Positions 26,532-37,843 are shown, counted from the stretch's first letter. The stretch is 64,000 bases of DNA from Cellvibrio sp. OA-2007 (GCF_000953825.1 NZ_BBUL01000096.1:248001-312000); one strand, 5' to 3'. Notes: a model not told the origin generated them from the letters alone. Numbers and translations are program-made.

Positions 26532-28766
26532 TCAGTGAATATCTCTCCAGAATTCGCGATTCAGGAAGTACACAAAGACAAACAGTATCAACAAGAAGCC
26601 CAGGACGTAATAACCCATCGATTGACGCTTCACTGCGACAGGCTCAGCCACATACTCAAGGAAGTTAACTACATCGTAAACCGCCTCATCAAATTCAGCA
26701 GCAGACATGCTCCCTTTGATTTTGCCTTCCTTCAGCGCACCGCAATGTTCATCCATTTCAATTTGACCAACATCATTGCGCAAAGCGCCACCATGGTGAT
26801 TAAGTTTTGGGCCAGCTCCGCACTCAAGCAAACCTTGTGGGCCAATCAATACATGGGGCATGCCCACATTGGGGAATACGCGATTGTTAACCCCCCAAGG
26901 ACGAGTTTCATCCTTGTAGAAGTTTCGCAGATAGGTATACAACCACTCAGGTGAACGCGCGCGCGCCACCAGTGTCAGATCGGGTGGAACCACACCAAAC
27001 CATACTTTTGCTTGCTGTGGTTTCATCGCAATTTCCATCAATTGGCCGATACGCTGATCGCCAAAAATCAGGTTTTGCTCCATCAAGTTGTGTGGGATAC
27101 CCAAGTCATCAGCAACACGCTCATAGCGTGAATACTTGGCCGAGTGACAACCCATGCAGTAGTTGGCGAAATATTTTGCACCGCGCTGTAAAGACTCTTT
27201 GTCATTCAGGTCTGGCTCCATGTGATCACAGGGAATCGCGCCGCAGTTGAACGCACCTTCGCTAGCAACCGCTTTGATAGGCACCACGGCAAGAATGATA
27301 AATAACGCCAAACCGGCAAGCACAACCAATGCTGGCAAACCTTTCGACTGGGTACGGGTTGGCTCAACCAGATCCTTATCGCGCGCAGCCAGAATTGGCA
27401 GCACCGCAAAAATCGCCGCCAACAGGAAGCAGAGGATCAATAACAATACCGGAACATCGCCACCAATGTATTCGAAGCCCATCCAGGTAAAGACCACAAC
27501 AAACACACCACACAGAACCCAGGAAATTTTGGATTTCGCTTTTTCCGGGCTAGTGGTTGTCCACACCGGCATAGTCAGGAAATAGGCGAAGTAAAACGCG
27601 GTAGCAATTTGCGACAACAGGGTTCTGCCCTCTGTCGGCGCTTTAACACCCAAGTAACCCAACACCACAAACATCGCCGCAAAAGCGATTAGCATAATGC
27701 GCGGAATATGGCCGCGATAACGCATGGACTTCACCTTACTGCGATCCAGCCAAGGCAATACAAACAGCAGCGCAATTGCTGCGCCCATAGCCGCAAAGCC
27801 GAGCAATTTTGCAGTCAATACCAGCGGGCCAATTTCGATTGGCATGGTCACTGCACGCAGCACCGCATAGAACGGGGTGAAATACCAAACTGGAGCAATA
27901 TGCAGCGGGGTTTTCAGGTTGTTAGCTTCTTCAAAGTTAGCGTACTCAAGGAAGAAACCACCCATCTCCGGCATAAAGAACATAATGAAGCAGAAGGCAA
28001 ACAGGAACACTGTGATACCAACCAGATCGTGCACTGTGTAGAACGGATGGAAAGGAACACCATCGCGCGGAATGCCATTTTCATCTTTGTTCTTTTTGAT
28101 CTCCACACCATCTGGGTTGTTAGAACCCACTTCGTGCAATGCCAGAATGTGCATCACCACCAACGCCAATAATACAATTGGCAAAGCAACCACGTGCAGG
28201 GCGAAAAAGCGGTTAAGGGTAATGCCAGAGATAAGATAATCACCGCGAATCCACTGCACCAAGTCATCGCCTATACCAGGAATAGCGCCAAACAAGGATA
28301 CGATTACCTGTGCGCCCCAGTATGACATCTGACCCCAAGGCAATACGTAGCCCATAAAGGCTTCGGCCATCAGCACCAAATAAATAGTCATGCCGAAAAT
28401 CCACACCAGCTCGCGCGGGGCTTTATAAGAGCCGTACATCATGCCGCGGAACATGTGGAGATACACCACAATAAAGAAAGCAGAGGCGCCGGTGGAGTGC
28501 ATGTAGCGCAACAGCCAACCGTAATCCACATCGCGCATAATGTATTCAACCGAAGCAAACGCACCTTCAGCGGACGGGTTATAACTCATAGTCAACCAGA
28601 TACCGGTAACCAATTGGTTTACCAATACCAGCAGCGAAAGTACGCCAAAAAAATACCAGAAGTTAAAATTCTTGGGCGCATAGTACTTGGCCATGTGCGT
28701 ATCCCATGCGCGCTGCACCGGAAGACGCTTATCAACCCACTGCCACAAATCAACTAACCAATTCAT
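26532..28766 (-). CDS. petBC: Fused cytochrome b / cytochrome c1 of the bc1 complex
   Basis: 744-aa fusion of PetB and PetC, the quinol-oxidising and cytochrome c-reducing subunits of complex III in the inner membrane. Residues 1-410 are cytochrome b with haem ligands H90, H104, H191 and H206 and the Qo-site motif PVWY at about 292-295. Three further hydrophobic segments (about 415-500) follow. The c1 domain has the haem-binding CMGCH (537-541), an axial-methionine candidate in NVGMPHV, and a C-terminal anchor (MGYYVLGFLLILFVFVYFL). AVA-S at about 499-502 could be a signal-peptidase site that releases c1. The ATG at 28766 follows the petA stop directly and has AGGGG upstream. Separate petB and petC genes are usual in gammaproteobacteria. 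Confidence 0.93.
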   Translation of the reverse strand: MNWLVDLWQWVDKRLPVQRAWDTHMAKYYAPKNFNFWYFFGVLSLLVLVNQLVTGIWLTMSYNPSAEGAFASVEYIMRDVDYGWLLRYMHSTGASAFFIVVYLHMFRGMMYGSYKAPRELVWIFGMTIYLVLMAEAFMGYVLPWGQMSYWGAQVIVSLFGAIPGIGDDLVQWIRGDYLISGITLNRFFALHVVALPIVLLALVVMHILALHEVGSNNPDGVEIKKNKDENGIPRDGVPFHPFYTVHDLVGITVFLFAFCFIMFFMPEMGGFFLEYANFEEANNLKTPLHIAPVWYFTPFYAVLRAVTMPIEIGPLVLTAKLLGFAAMGAAIALLFVLPWLDRSKVKSMRYRGHIPRIMLIAFAAMFVVLGYLGVKAPTEGRTLLSQIATAFYFAYFLTMPVWTTTSPEKAKSKISWVLCGVFVVVFTWMGFEYIGGDVPVLLLILCFLLAAIFAVLPILAARDKDLVEPTRTQSKGLPALVVLAGLALFIILAVVPIKAVASEGAFNCGAIPCDHMEPDLNDKESLQRGAKYFANYCMGCHSAKYSRYERVADDLGIPHNLMEQNLIFGDQRIGQLMEIAMKPQQAKVWFGVVPPDLTLVARARSPEWLYTYLRNFYKDETRPWGVNNRVFPNVGMPHVLIGPQGLLECGAGPKLNHHGGALRNDVGQIEMDEHCGALKEGKIKGSMSAAEFDEAVYDVVNFLEYVAEPVAVKRQSMGYYVLGFLLILFVFVYFLNREFWRDIH

Positions 28767-28767
28767 A

Positions 28768-29367
28768 TCAAGCCCCTTGATCTTCGCCAATCACAACTAT
28801 GGACTCGCTCTCATAACGATGAGGAGGAACTTCCAGATTCAACGGTGCGGGTACAGCGACATATACACGACCGGCAAGATCGTATTTGGAACCATGGCAT
28901 GGACAAAAGAATCCACCCTGCCACTTTGCACCACCCAAATCTGCCGCGCCTACGTCCGGGCGAAATGCAGGGGCACAACCCAAGTGCGTACAAACCCCTA
29001 ACAAAATGGCGAACTCTTTGTTAATTGCACGCTCGGCATTTTTGGCATAGTCAGGCTGTTGAGGCTCATCGGAGTTGGCGTCCAATAACACCCCTTGCTC
29101 CTCCACTTTCTTCAAGCTATCCAAAGCGGCTTGGGTACGACGCACGATAAAGACTGGCTTGCCGCGCCACTCAACCGTAACCATAGCACCCGGTTCGATT
29201 TTGCTGATGTTGTACTTCACTGGCGCGCCAGCAGCTTTCGCTTTGGCGCTAGGATTCCATGAACCCACGAATGGAACTGCGGCACCCACAACACCAACCG
29301 CACCCACTGCACAAGTGGCTCCGATTAATACGCGGCGGCGCGTTTGATTTACTGCGTCATTACTCAT
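28768..29367 (-). CDS. petA: Rieske iron-sulfur subunit of the bc1 complex
   Basis: 199-aa subunit that passes electrons from quinol to cytochrome c1. An N-terminal RRRVLIG stretch and hydrophobic helix (about 10-35) form a Tat-type signal anchor. CTHLGC and CPCHGS hold the cysteine and histidine ligands of the 2Fe-2S cluster. GGGGAG precedes the ATG. It is the first gene of the petA-petBC operon; its TGA is one base from the petBC ATG, implying coupled translation. Confidence 0.97.
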   Translation of the reverse strand: MSNDAVNQTRRRVLIGATCAVGAVGVVGAAVPFVGSWNPSAKAKAAGAPVKYNISKIEPGAMVTVEWRGKPVFIVRRTQAALDSLKKVEEQGVLLDANSDEPQQPDYAKNAERAINKEFAILLGVCTHLGCAPAFRPDVGAADLGGAKWQGGFFCPCHGSKYDLAGRVYVAVPAPLNLEVPPHRYESESIVVIGEDQGA

Positions 29368-29574
29368 GACGATTTTCTCCCCTAAACAGCTTTAACGGCT
29401 AGCAAATTGCCTAAAATCGCCGCAAGACTTGTTACAGATTACTGATACGAAGTCCGGCGAAAAAAGGAATATTGGGTGACTCAAGAAAAGGCGGGCAATG
29501 TTAATGAATTAACGCACTGCTTACAAGAATAACCACACATAAACAGTGGGTTATAAGCCGGTAATTTTAGACGT

Positions 29575-29615
29575 AAAAAAACGCCCAAGCCAGTAAAGAC
29601 TTGGGCGTTTTTTTG
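29575..29615 (-). terminator. Terminator of rplM-rpsI
   Basis: ACGCCCAAG and CTTGGGCGT form a 9-bp stem around a ten-base loop, with runs of seven T on either strand. It lies 50 bases beyond the rpsI stop. Confidence 0.9.
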
Positions 29616-29658
29616 ATGATCATCAACCAGCCAGCATAAAACCAGCTGGAGAAAACCA

Positions 29659-30051
29659 TTAACGCTTGGAGAATTGCGGCTTCTTACGTGCTTTACGCAG
29701 ACCAACCTTCTTACGCTCAACTTCGCGTGAATCGCGAGTAACGTAACCGGCTTTGCGTAAATCGCTACGCAGAGACTCATCATATTCCATCAGCGCACGG
29801 GTCAAACCATGGCGAATAGCGCCCGCCTGACCGAAACTACCGCCACCGGCGACAGTAACATTAACGTCAAATTTTTCTACCAAACCAACCAGTTCCAATG
29901 GTTGACGAACAACCATGCGCGCAACTGGACGACCGAAATACTGGTCCAACGGACGGTCATTTACGGTGATAGTACCAGTACCTGCAGTGATGAACACACG
30001 CGCGGTAGAGGTTTTGCGACGGCCAGTGCCGTAAAATTGTGTAGCAGACAT
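29659..30051 (-). CDS. rpsI: Ribosomal protein S9
   Basis: 130-aa small-subunit protein, the same length as in E. coli. Characteristic segments are [14 protein letters not shown], the [19 protein letters not shown] loop and the basic C-terminal tail ending SKR, which reaches the P-site tRNA. AGGGGAG precedes the ATG. It follows rplM by 11 bases in the usual operon. Confidence 0.98.
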   Translation of the reverse strand: MSATQFYGTGRRKTSTARVFITAGTGTITVNDRPLDQYFGRPVARMVVRQPLELVGLVEKFDVNVTVAGGGSFGQAGAIRHGLTRALMEYDESLRSDLRKAGYVTRDSREVERKKVGLRKARKKPQFSKR

Positions 30052-30062
30052 GTCAGCTCCCC

Positions 30063-30491
30063 TTAGATGTTCAGTTCTTTAGGTTGCTGAGCAGCATGTG
30101 GATGCTCATTACCTGCATAAACTTTCAGTTTTTTGAACATAGCGCGACCCAGCGGACCCTTCGGCAACATACCTTTAACGGCAGTTTCGATGGTGCGCTC
30201 TGGAGCTTTTTCAATCAACTTCTGGAAGCTGATAGATTTAATGCCGCCCACGAAACCGGTGTGAGAGTAATAAATCTTGTCAGTTGCTTTACGGCCAGTC
30301 ACGCGCACTTGAGCGGCATTGATTACAACAATGTAATCGCCGGTATCAACGTGTGGAGTGAATTCTGGCTTGTGCTTGCCACGCAAACGCGAGGCGATTT
30401 CCGCAGATAAACGGCCGAGTGTTTTTCCCGCCGCATCCACGACGAACCAGTCATTAACGACAGATTCAGCTTTGGCAATATAGGTCTTCAT
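30063..30491 (-). CDS. rplM: Ribosomal protein L13
   Basis: 142-aa large-subunit protein, the same length as in E. coli, with the conserved [29 protein letters not shown] start and HPHAAQQP end. It is the first gene of rplM-rpsI. In E. coli L13 represses its own mRNA; a small CCCTA/TAGGG hairpin about 60 bases upstream is a weak candidate leader structure here. Confidence 0.98.
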   Translation of the reverse strand: MKTYIAKAESVVNDWFVVDAAGKTLGRLSAEIASRLRGKHKPEFTPHVDTGDYIVVINAAQVRVTGRKATDKIYYSHTGFVGGIKSISFQKLIEKAPERTIETAVKGMLPKGPLGRAMFKKLKVYAGNEHPHAAQQPKELNI

Positions 30492-30613
30492 GTTATTCCT
30501 GCCTAATTGGATGTGGAACTAATATCTAAATGAATAAAACAACCCCTAAAATAGGGAGGCGGCATACTACACAGCCAATGTTTGATTTTCAATCATAATT
30601 TGCGGTTGAATTG

Positions 30614-31747
30614 CTATTCAGGTCGATGTGGACGCGCCAGATACTCATGACTTTGCATTTCCAACAGTCGGCTCACGGTGCGCTGAAACTCAAAATCCAA
30701 CTTGCCGGTAGAATAGATCTCGGCCAAAGGGCGCTCGGCTGAAATGACCAGCTTGACCTGCCGATCATAAAATTCATCCACCAGATTCACAAAGCGCCGC
30801 GCCTGATCGTCATTAGCGCGCCCCAAACCCGGCACATTGCTCAAAATCACCGAGTGATACTCGCGCGCCAGCTCGATGTAGTCATTTTGTGAGCGAGGAC
30901 CGTCGCACAACTCAACAAAATCAAACCAGACAATGCCTTCACTCAAGTAGCGGGCGCGAATCAAACGCCCCTCCACCTCAAGCTCAGGATTTTCATCGAC
31001 TTCGGCAGCGACGGATAACAGACTTTTAAAACTGCACATTAGGCTCTGATCAGCTGCCGCATCCAAGGGGGAATGATAGAGTTCAGCCTGCTCAAGGGCG
31101 CGCAGGCGATAATCTACCCCACCATCCACATTCACCACCAAGGTGTGCTGATTCAGCAAGGCGATGGCAGGCAAAAAGCGCGCACGCTGCAAACCATCTT
31201 TATATAGACCGTCGGGCACGATGTTCGAGGTAGCCACCAGCGTGACGCCGCGAGCGAACAACTCCTCCATCAAGGTGCCGAGAATCATCGCATCGGTAAT
31301 ATCCGACACAAAAAACTCATCGAAACAAATGACGCGCGCCTCATTGGCGATGATATCAGCCACTTTTTTTAGCGGATTTTTCTGACCATCCAGCTTTTTA
31401 AGCTCCGCGTGCACACGCCGCATAAACCGATGAAAGTGCGCGCGCAGTTTTTGCTCAAAGGGCAGGCTTTCAAAAAAATTATCCATCAGATAGGTTTTAC
31501 CGCGTCCTACCCCACCCCAAAAATACAAACCGCGCACTAGTTGACGCGGCTTGGCGCCAGTTAAGCGCCTGAAAAAACCACTTAACCCACTTTGCGCTTG
31601 CTCATCCTGCCAAACGCGAACCAATTCTTGATAAAGATGCTGCAGATGATCCACTGCCGCAGCCTGCGCAGCATCGCGGCGAAAATCCGGGCGCAGGAGA
31701 TCGCGCTCATAGCGCGCCAAGGGAGAGAGAGAAATAGAAGACGTCAT
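30614..31747 (-). CDS. zapE: Cell-division ATPase ZapE (AFG1-like)
   Basis: 377-aa AAA-type ATPase of the AFG1/LACE1 family. In E. coli ZapE binds FtsZ and promotes Z-ring constriction under stress. Walker A is GGVGRGKT, Walker B VICFDEFFVSD, and the LVATSNI sensor stretch and the end ...FQRTVSRLLEMQSHEYL match E. coli ZapE. The ATG at 31747 is chosen because a TTG 24 bases upstream has no support. The protein is cytoplasmic and about the normal length (375 aa). Confidence 0.95.
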   Translation of the reverse strand: MTSSISLSPLARYERDLLRPDFRRDAAQAAAVDHLQHLYQELVRVWQDEQAQSGLSGFFRRLTGAKPRQLVRGLYFWGGVGRGKTYLMDNFFESLPFEQKLRAHFHRFMRRVHAELKKLDGQKNPLKKVADIIANEARVICFDEFFVSDITDAMILGTLMEELFARGVTLVATSNIVPDGLYKDGLQRARFLPAIALLNQHTLVVNVDGGVDYRLRALEQAELYHSPLDAAADQSLMCSFKSLLSVAAEVDENPELEVEGRLIRARYLSEGIVWFDFVELCDGPRSQNDYIELAREYHSVILSNVPGLGRANDDQARRFVNLVDEFYDRQVKLVISAERPLAEIYSTGKLDFEFQRTVSRLLEMQSHEYLARPHRPE

Positions 31748-31832
31748 AAATACCGGAAGGCTCACTAACAATGGGCGCCACTTTAGCGATAAGCCGGTAG
31801 CGACGCCATCAAATTCACATACAAAACAGGGC

Positions 31833-32495
31833 TTAGAGTGGGATCTGGCGAAGCAATGTTTGAGTCAAATCATTTTTCATCTGGGTTAAGTAACCATGGA
31901 AAAAATGCCCTGCATCGGGGTAACGCAAAAGCTCAGTGGCGCCGTGTAAGGTGGAAACCCACTGATACACACCTTCAGCAACAACACGCTCGTCTTTATC
32001 TCCCTGAATAACCGCCAGCGCGCAGGGAAATTGACCCTCGCGATCATAGGCATAACGCTCCACTGGTGGCGCCACCAAGGTGAGATGCTGCAGCGCACCC
32101 ACTTGATAACTCGCCTGTGCGGCTATAGCAGAGCCAAACGAAAAGCCCGCCAGTAATATAGAGGCATGTGGCAAGGATTGCTTCGCCCAGGTGATGATCG
32201 CGAGCAAGTCATCCAGCTCGCCAATCGCATCATCAAAAACTCCGTCACTCTTGCCCACCCCGCGAAAATTAAAGCGCACCACATGAATGCCCAAGTCGCG
32301 ATAGGTGCGCATCAAAGTCGTTACCACTTTATTATCCATGGTGCCGCCATGCACCGGATGCGGATGCGCAATAACCACCAACAAGTCGCGCGCAGCAAAG
32401 TGCCCTGCGTCATCGCCCTGATGAATCACTACCTGTAACTGACCGCAAGGGCCAGAAATAAAAAGCGCCTGCTCTTTATCAAATGGAAAATTCAT
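31833..32495 (-). CDS. Alpha/beta hydrolase (YqiA/serine aminopeptidase type)
   Basis: 220-aa cytoplasmic alpha/beta hydrolase. HPHPVHGGTMDN near residue 44 forms the oxyanion-hole region, GFSFG places the nucleophile at S119, and GDKDERV and AGHFFHG supply the probable Asp and His. This short subgroup, common in proteobacteria, is often annotated as an esterase or dienelactone-hydrolase-like protein; substrates are unknown. AGAGGT precedes the ATG. It is downstream of nothing on its strand and divergent from zapG. Confidence 0.85.
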   Translation of the reverse strand: MNFPFDKEQALFISGPCGQLQVVIHQGDDAGHFAARDLLVVIAHPHPVHGGTMDNKVVTTLMRTYRDLGIHVVRFNFRGVGKSDGVFDDAIGELDDLLAIITWAKQSLPHASILLAGFSFGSAIAAQASYQVGALQHLTLVAPPVERYAYDREGQFPCALAVIQGDKDERVVAEGVYQWVSTLHGATELLRYPDAGHFFHGYLTQMKNDLTQTLLRQIPL

Positions 32496-32640
32496 GAATT
32501 ACCTCTGTAATAAAATGCAAACACGCACAAGCCCGAGAATTTTTGCTCATTTTAATGAGAAAATGGACTTATAATAGAACTATCAATGACCTTGGTCGTA
32601 TATCGCTCGCGTAACAGCGATGCCCAGCAGGAGATTTTTT

Positions 32641-33147
32641 GTGTATTCATTCAGTGCAGTAGTTATTACCGGTTTGATCTGTTTGCTCGCAGGAGCAGGT
32701 CTTGGTGTTTTAATCGCCTTTATCTTCCGCGCCAAAATTCTTGGTCACGACCTTGAGCAGCGCTTGCACGAAGCTGAAGGCTCGCTGCAGGGCTATCAGC
32801 GCGATGTTGCCGAGCATTTTGCGCAAACCTCACAACTGGTCAACAACCTTACCCACGCCTACCGCGAAGTACATGAGCATTTGGCAAATGGAGCACTGAA
32901 ATTGGCGACACCGGCAATTAGCCGCCAGATTCTGGATTCAGCCAACACCAATCTCGGCAGCGGCACTAAAGCCTACGTCGCCGAACAGCGCATTGAACCA
33001 CCGCGCGATTGGGCGCCCAAAGCCCCGGGTGCTAAAGGATCGCTAAGTGAAGATTACGATTTACGCGACGACTCACACAACAGCGCCCGCATGCCAACCG
33101 AGTCTGCCGATGACTATGATTTTGATGGCAAAGCCAATCGCTATTAA
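32641..33147 (+). CDS. zapG: Cell-division/envelope protein ZapG (YhcB, DUF1043)
   Basis: 168-aa single-pass inner-membrane protein. One membrane helix (residues 5-30) is followed by a coiled-coil stretch (HDLEQRLHEAEGSLQGYQRDVAEHFAQTSQLVNNLTHAYREVHEHL) and a disordered acidic tail. YhcB/ZapG in E. coli coordinates cell division, peptidoglycan and LPS synthesis. The GTG at 32641 is chosen because AGGAG lies seven bases upstream; an ATG 21 bases earlier lacks such a site. It is the usual neighbour of degS/degQ genes and has its own terminator. Confidence 0.9.
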   Translation: MYSFSAVVITGLICLLAGAGLGVLIAFIFRAKILGHDLEQRLHEAEGSLQGYQRDVAEHFAQTSQLVNNLTHAYREVHEHLANGALKLATPAISRQILDSANTNLGSGTKAYVAEQRIEPPRDWAPKAPGAKGSLSEDYDLRDDSHNSARMPTESADDYDFDGKANRY

Positions 33148-33208
33148 TTAATACGCAATATCGTTCTATCAGTTAGATCGCGCACAGGACGTCGAAATAA
33201 ATGCACAG

Positions 33209-33228
33209 CCCCGCACTGCGGGGTTTTT
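33209..33228 (+). terminator. Terminator of zapG
   Basis: CCCCGC and GCGGGG form a stem around ACT, followed by five T. It lies between zapG and the protease gene. Confidence 0.9.
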
Positions 33229-33263
33229 ATTGGCTAATAACAATAACGACGGAGACCTTTCGC

Positions 33264-34394
33264 ATGTTCCTACAACGCTTGCTGCAGTTTGTTGGCTGGC
33301 CCATTACCGCAGGCGTTATCATTGGGTTGCTCGCACTAGTATTGTTCCCCCAGTTACGTGGCCAACAACCGCAAACTAGCAGCCCTGCAAACAATGCGCG
33401 CTATGGCGCAGTCTCTTATGCCGATGCAGTAAGCCGTGCTGCGCCCGCCGTAGTAAATGTGTACACCGAAAAGCGCGTAGTACAACGCAACCAAAATCTC
33501 TCTAATAACCCGTTCTTTCGCCACCTTTACAACAACTCCAATACACCGCAACAAGAGCGCATGCAAAAAACGCTGGGGTCGGGTGTGATTGTTGATAGCG
33601 CTGGCTTAATTCTCACCAACAATCACGTTATCAATGGTGCCGACCGCATTGCGGTATTGCTTTACGATGGCCGCGTGACAGCCGCAGAACTGATTGGAAT
33701 TGATAAAGCAAATGATCTGGCGGTTTTAAAAATCCAACTGGACAATATTTCTGCCATCACCCTCGGTGTGTCAGACAATGTTCGTGTTGGTGATGTGGTA
33801 TTGGCGATTGGCAATCCGTTTGGTGTTGGGCAGAGTGTTAGCCAAGGTATCGTCAGTGCAACCGGGCGCTGGAATCTCGGCATTAATAGCACCGAAAATT
33901 TTATTCAAACCGATGCCGCGATCAACCCGGGCAATTCTGGCGGGGCATTGATTGATGCTTATGGAAACCTGATCGGCATCAACACCGCCATGCTGGATGA
34001 AACCGGCGCATCGTTTGGTATTAGCTTTGCTGTGCCAGTCGATAAAGCGATGAACTCACTCAAACAAATTGTTGAATTTGGCGGAGTAAGGCGCGGCTGG
34101 TTAGGTGTGGGAATTAATTATTTGTCCGCAGAACAAATTCGAATACTCGGAACCAACGGTTTATTGGTCAGTGAAATTGAGCCGAACAGCCCCGCCGAAA
34201 AAGCCGGGTTCAAACTGAACGATGTAATTACCCATATCGACAACATCGCACTGGTCACCGAACAATCGCTCAGAAACTCACTCGGCAATATTCAACCCAA
34301 TGCGGAAATCACCTTCCGCATTATTCGCGACGGCAACGTAATAGAGTTGAAAGCCATAGCCGATTTCCCGCCCAACAGCCGCACCAAAACTTGA
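33264..34394 (+). CDS. degS: DegS/AlgW-type periplasmic serine protease
   Basis: 376-aa trypsin-like protease anchored by an N-terminal membrane helix (residues 10-30). The catalytic triad is H121 (TNNHV), D151 (NDLAVL) and S225 (GNSGGAL). A single PDZ domain (about 275-365) follows, so this is DegS/AlgW-like rather than the two-PDZ DegP/DegQ type. In the known pathway it cuts the anti-sigma factor RseA/MucA when unfolded porin C-termini bind the PDZ domain. No residues resembling an anti-sigma partner are encoded nearby. GGAGA eight bases before 33264 sets the start. Confidence 0.93.
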   Translation: MFLQRLLQFVGWPITAGVIIGLLALVLFPQLRGQQPQTSSPANNARYGAVSYADAVSRAAPAVVNVYTEKRVVQRNQNLSNNPFFRHLYNNSNTPQQERMQKTLGSGVIVDSAGLILTNNHVINGADRIAVLLYDGRVTAAELIGIDKANDLAVLKIQLDNISAITLGVSDNVRVGDVVLAIGNPFGVGQSVSQGIVSATGRWNLGINSTENFIQTDAAINPGNSGGALIDAYGNLIGINTAMLDETGASFGISFAVPVDKAMNSLKQIVEFGGVRRGWLGVGINYLSAEQIRILGTNGLLVSEIEPNSPAEKAGFKLNDVITHIDNIALVTEQSLRNSLGNIQPNAEITFRIIRDGNVIELKAIADFPPNSRTKT

Positions 34395-34420
34395 TCAAAC
34401 CAAATACTCCAGACAAAAAA

Positions 34421-34446
34421 ACGGGCGCCTGCTGCGCCCGTTTTTA
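34421..34446. terminator. Bidirectional terminator between degS and hisD
   Basis: ACGGGCGC and GCGCCCGT form an 8-bp stem around a five-base loop, with an A-run before and a T-run after. It serves both convergent genes. Confidence 0.93.
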
Positions 34447-34464
34447 TTTTCTTGGCAGAAAAAG

Positions 34465-35772
34465 CTAATCGATAATGCGATATTCCGCCGAGCGTGCATG
34501 GGCCTCAAGATATTCACTACGCGCCAATACCGAAGCAGTTTTTGATAAGGTCGACGCACCTGCCGCCGAGCACATAATGATCGAACTGCGTTTTTGGAAA
34601 TCATACACCCCGAGCGGCGATGAAAAACGCGCAGTACCCGAGGTTGGCAATACGTGGTTAGGGCCAGCGCAGTAATCCCCTAATGCTTCAGGTGTAAAAC
34701 GCCCCATAAAAATGGCACCGGCGTGACGCACTTTTGGCAACCAGGCTTCAGGGTCGGCAACCGATAATTCCAAATGCTCAGGAGCGATACGGTTGCTCAA
34801 TGCAATTGCCTGCTCCATATCGGCCACCTTAATTAAGGCTCCGCGATTTTTTAACGACACACTGGCGATAGCTTCACGCGCAAGTGTCGGCAACAAACGC
34901 TCAATAGACTCTTCCACTTTATTTAAATAATCGGCATCGGGGCACAATAAAATCGATTGGGCTTGCTCGTCATGTTCCGCTTGGCTAAACAAATCCATGG
35001 CGATCCAATCCGGATCGGTTAAACCGTCGCAAATCACTAAAATTTCCGATGGCCCCGCGATCATATCAATCGCCACCTGACCAAACACCGCACGTTTGGC
35101 AGTCGCCACATAAATATTGCCGGGTCCAACAATTTTATCGACCTTGGTAATGGTTTCAGTACCGTAAGCAAGTGCAGCAACGGCCTGCGCACCACCAATA
35201 GTAATCACCCGATCCACACCGGCGATAGCCGCTGCAGCTAATACCATCGGGCTGATTTCACCATCCGGTGCAGGCACTACCATTGTCAGCTGATCAACAC
35301 CGGCCACTTTTGCCGGAATTGCATTCATCAATACCGATGATGGATATGACGCTTTACCACCTGGTACGTACAAACCCACGCGCTCCATTGCCGAAATTTG
35401 TTGGCCGAGCACAGTGCCGTCGGCTTCGGTGTAGCGCCATGAGCTTTGCAATTGATGTTGGTGATAAGTGCGAATGCGCTCCGCCGCAATTTCCAACGCG
35501 GTGCGCTGTTCGGCACTGATTTGCGTTAACGCGTGCTGCAATTCCGCTGGCGTCACTACAAAGTCATGAATTGTGCTGGCAGAACGGCGATCAAATTTAT
35601 TAGTGAATTCCACTACCGCTGCATCACCGCGTGTTTTTACTTGATGCAAAATATCATCAACCACGGCGGCAACACGGGTATCGCTGACCGATTCCCATGC
35701 AAGCAATTGATCCAACTGCTGATTAAAATCGCTTTGGCTGGCATCCAAACGGGTGATGATTGATTCAGACAT
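34465..35772 (-). CDS. hisD: Histidinol dehydrogenase
   Basis: 435-aa enzyme that oxidises L-histidinol to L-histidine in two NAD+-dependent steps, the end of histidine synthesis. Conserved parts include [37 protein letters not shown], the zinc-ligand segment [10 protein letters not shown] and [20 protein letters not shown]. It follows hisG after 114 bases. hisC, which usually follows hisD in this gene order, is absent; a terminator comes instead. Confidence 0.97.
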   Translation of the reverse strand: MSESIITRLDASQSDFNQQLDQLLAWESVSDTRVAAVVDDILHQVKTRGDAAVVEFTNKFDRRSASTIHDFVVTPAELQHALTQISAEQRTALEIAAERIRTYHQHQLQSSWRYTEADGTVLGQQISAMERVGLYVPGGKASYPSSVLMNAIPAKVAGVDQLTMVVPAPDGEISPMVLAAAAIAGVDRVITIGGAQAVAALAYGTETITKVDKIVGPGNIYVATAKRAVFGQVAIDMIAGPSEILVICDGLTDPDWIAMDLFSQAEHDEQAQSILLCPDADYLNKVEESIERLLPTLAREAIASVSLKNRGALIKVADMEQAIALSNRIAPEHLELSVADPEAWLPKVRHAGAIFMGRFTPEALGDYCAGPNHVLPTSGTARFSSPLGVYDFQKRSSIIMCSAAGASTLSKTASVLARSEYLEAHARSAEYRIID

Positions 35773-35886
35773 GGAATTCTCTTTTAACGAAAAACAAATT
35801 AAGACGTGGTGTTGATCATGCAGGCTGCCGATTGCAAGTGCACATTGTCTGTATCAATGGTCATTTGCAAGCGACGCTATAAAGAA

Positions 35887-36522
35887 TTACTCCGCCGCAA
35901 CTGCCTTGGCGATATGGTCGATAATGGTTTGAATTTGCACGTGCTTCATTTTCATCGAGGCTTTATTCACGATCAAACGCGAACTGATGTCGGCGATAAA
36001 ATCGCGTTCTTCCAAACCATTAGCGCGCAGGGTATTGCCGGTATCAACAATATCCACAATTTCATCAGCCAAATTCATGATGGGCGCAAGCTCCATCGCA
36101 CCGTAGAGTTTGATGATGTCGGTCTGGCGCCCTTGTGATGCGTAATATTGTTTAGCGATATTCACATACTTGGTCGCCACACGAATGCGACCTGACGGCA
36201 ATGATTCACCTTTGACACCGGCGGTCATTAAACGGCAGCGGGCGATATTTAAATCGAGCGGCTCATATAAACCTTCCGCGCCGTTTTCCATCAGCGTATC
36301 TTTGCCGGAAATGCCCATGTCCGCTGCGCCAAACTGCACGTAAGTGGGAACATCGGCGCCGCGCAATAACAACAAACGCACATGGGCTTGGGTGGTATCA
36401 AATACCAGCTTGCGGCTTTTTTCCATATCTTCCAGCGGCGCAATTCCGGCCGCCGCCAGCAATGGCAAAGTCTCTTCCAGAATGCGCCCTTTGGTGAGTG
36501 CGATGGTTAGCGTGTGACTCAT
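35887..36522 (-). CDS. hisG: ATP phosphoribosyltransferase, short (HisG-S) form
   Basis: 211-aa catalytic subunit for the first step of histidine synthesis, joining ATP and PRPP. The length shows the short form, which lacks the C-terminal regulatory domain and needs HisZ as a partner; hisZ is not in the window. Conserved stretches are [28 protein letters not shown] and the PRPP-binding [22 protein letters not shown] precedes the ATG, and the gene starts 13 bases after murA. Confidence 0.96.
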   Translation of the reverse strand: MSHTLTIALTKGRILEETLPLLAAAGIAPLEDMEKSRKLVFDTTQAHVRLLLLRGADVPTYVQFGAADMGISGKDTLMENGAEGLYEPLDLNIARCRLMTAGVKGESLPSGRIRVATKYVNIAKQYYASQGRQTDIIKLYGAMELAPIMNLADEIVDIVDTGNTLRANGLEERDFIADISSRLIVNKASMKMKHVQIQTIIDHIAKAVAAE

Positions 36523-36535
36523 GGAATTTACCTTC

Positions 36536-37843
<1,308 letters not shown>

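Noticed and set aside
28766-28790. TTG at 28790 as the petBC start
   Set aside because: It would overlap petA by 23 bases. The ATG at 28766 follows the petA stop and has a good ribosome-binding site.
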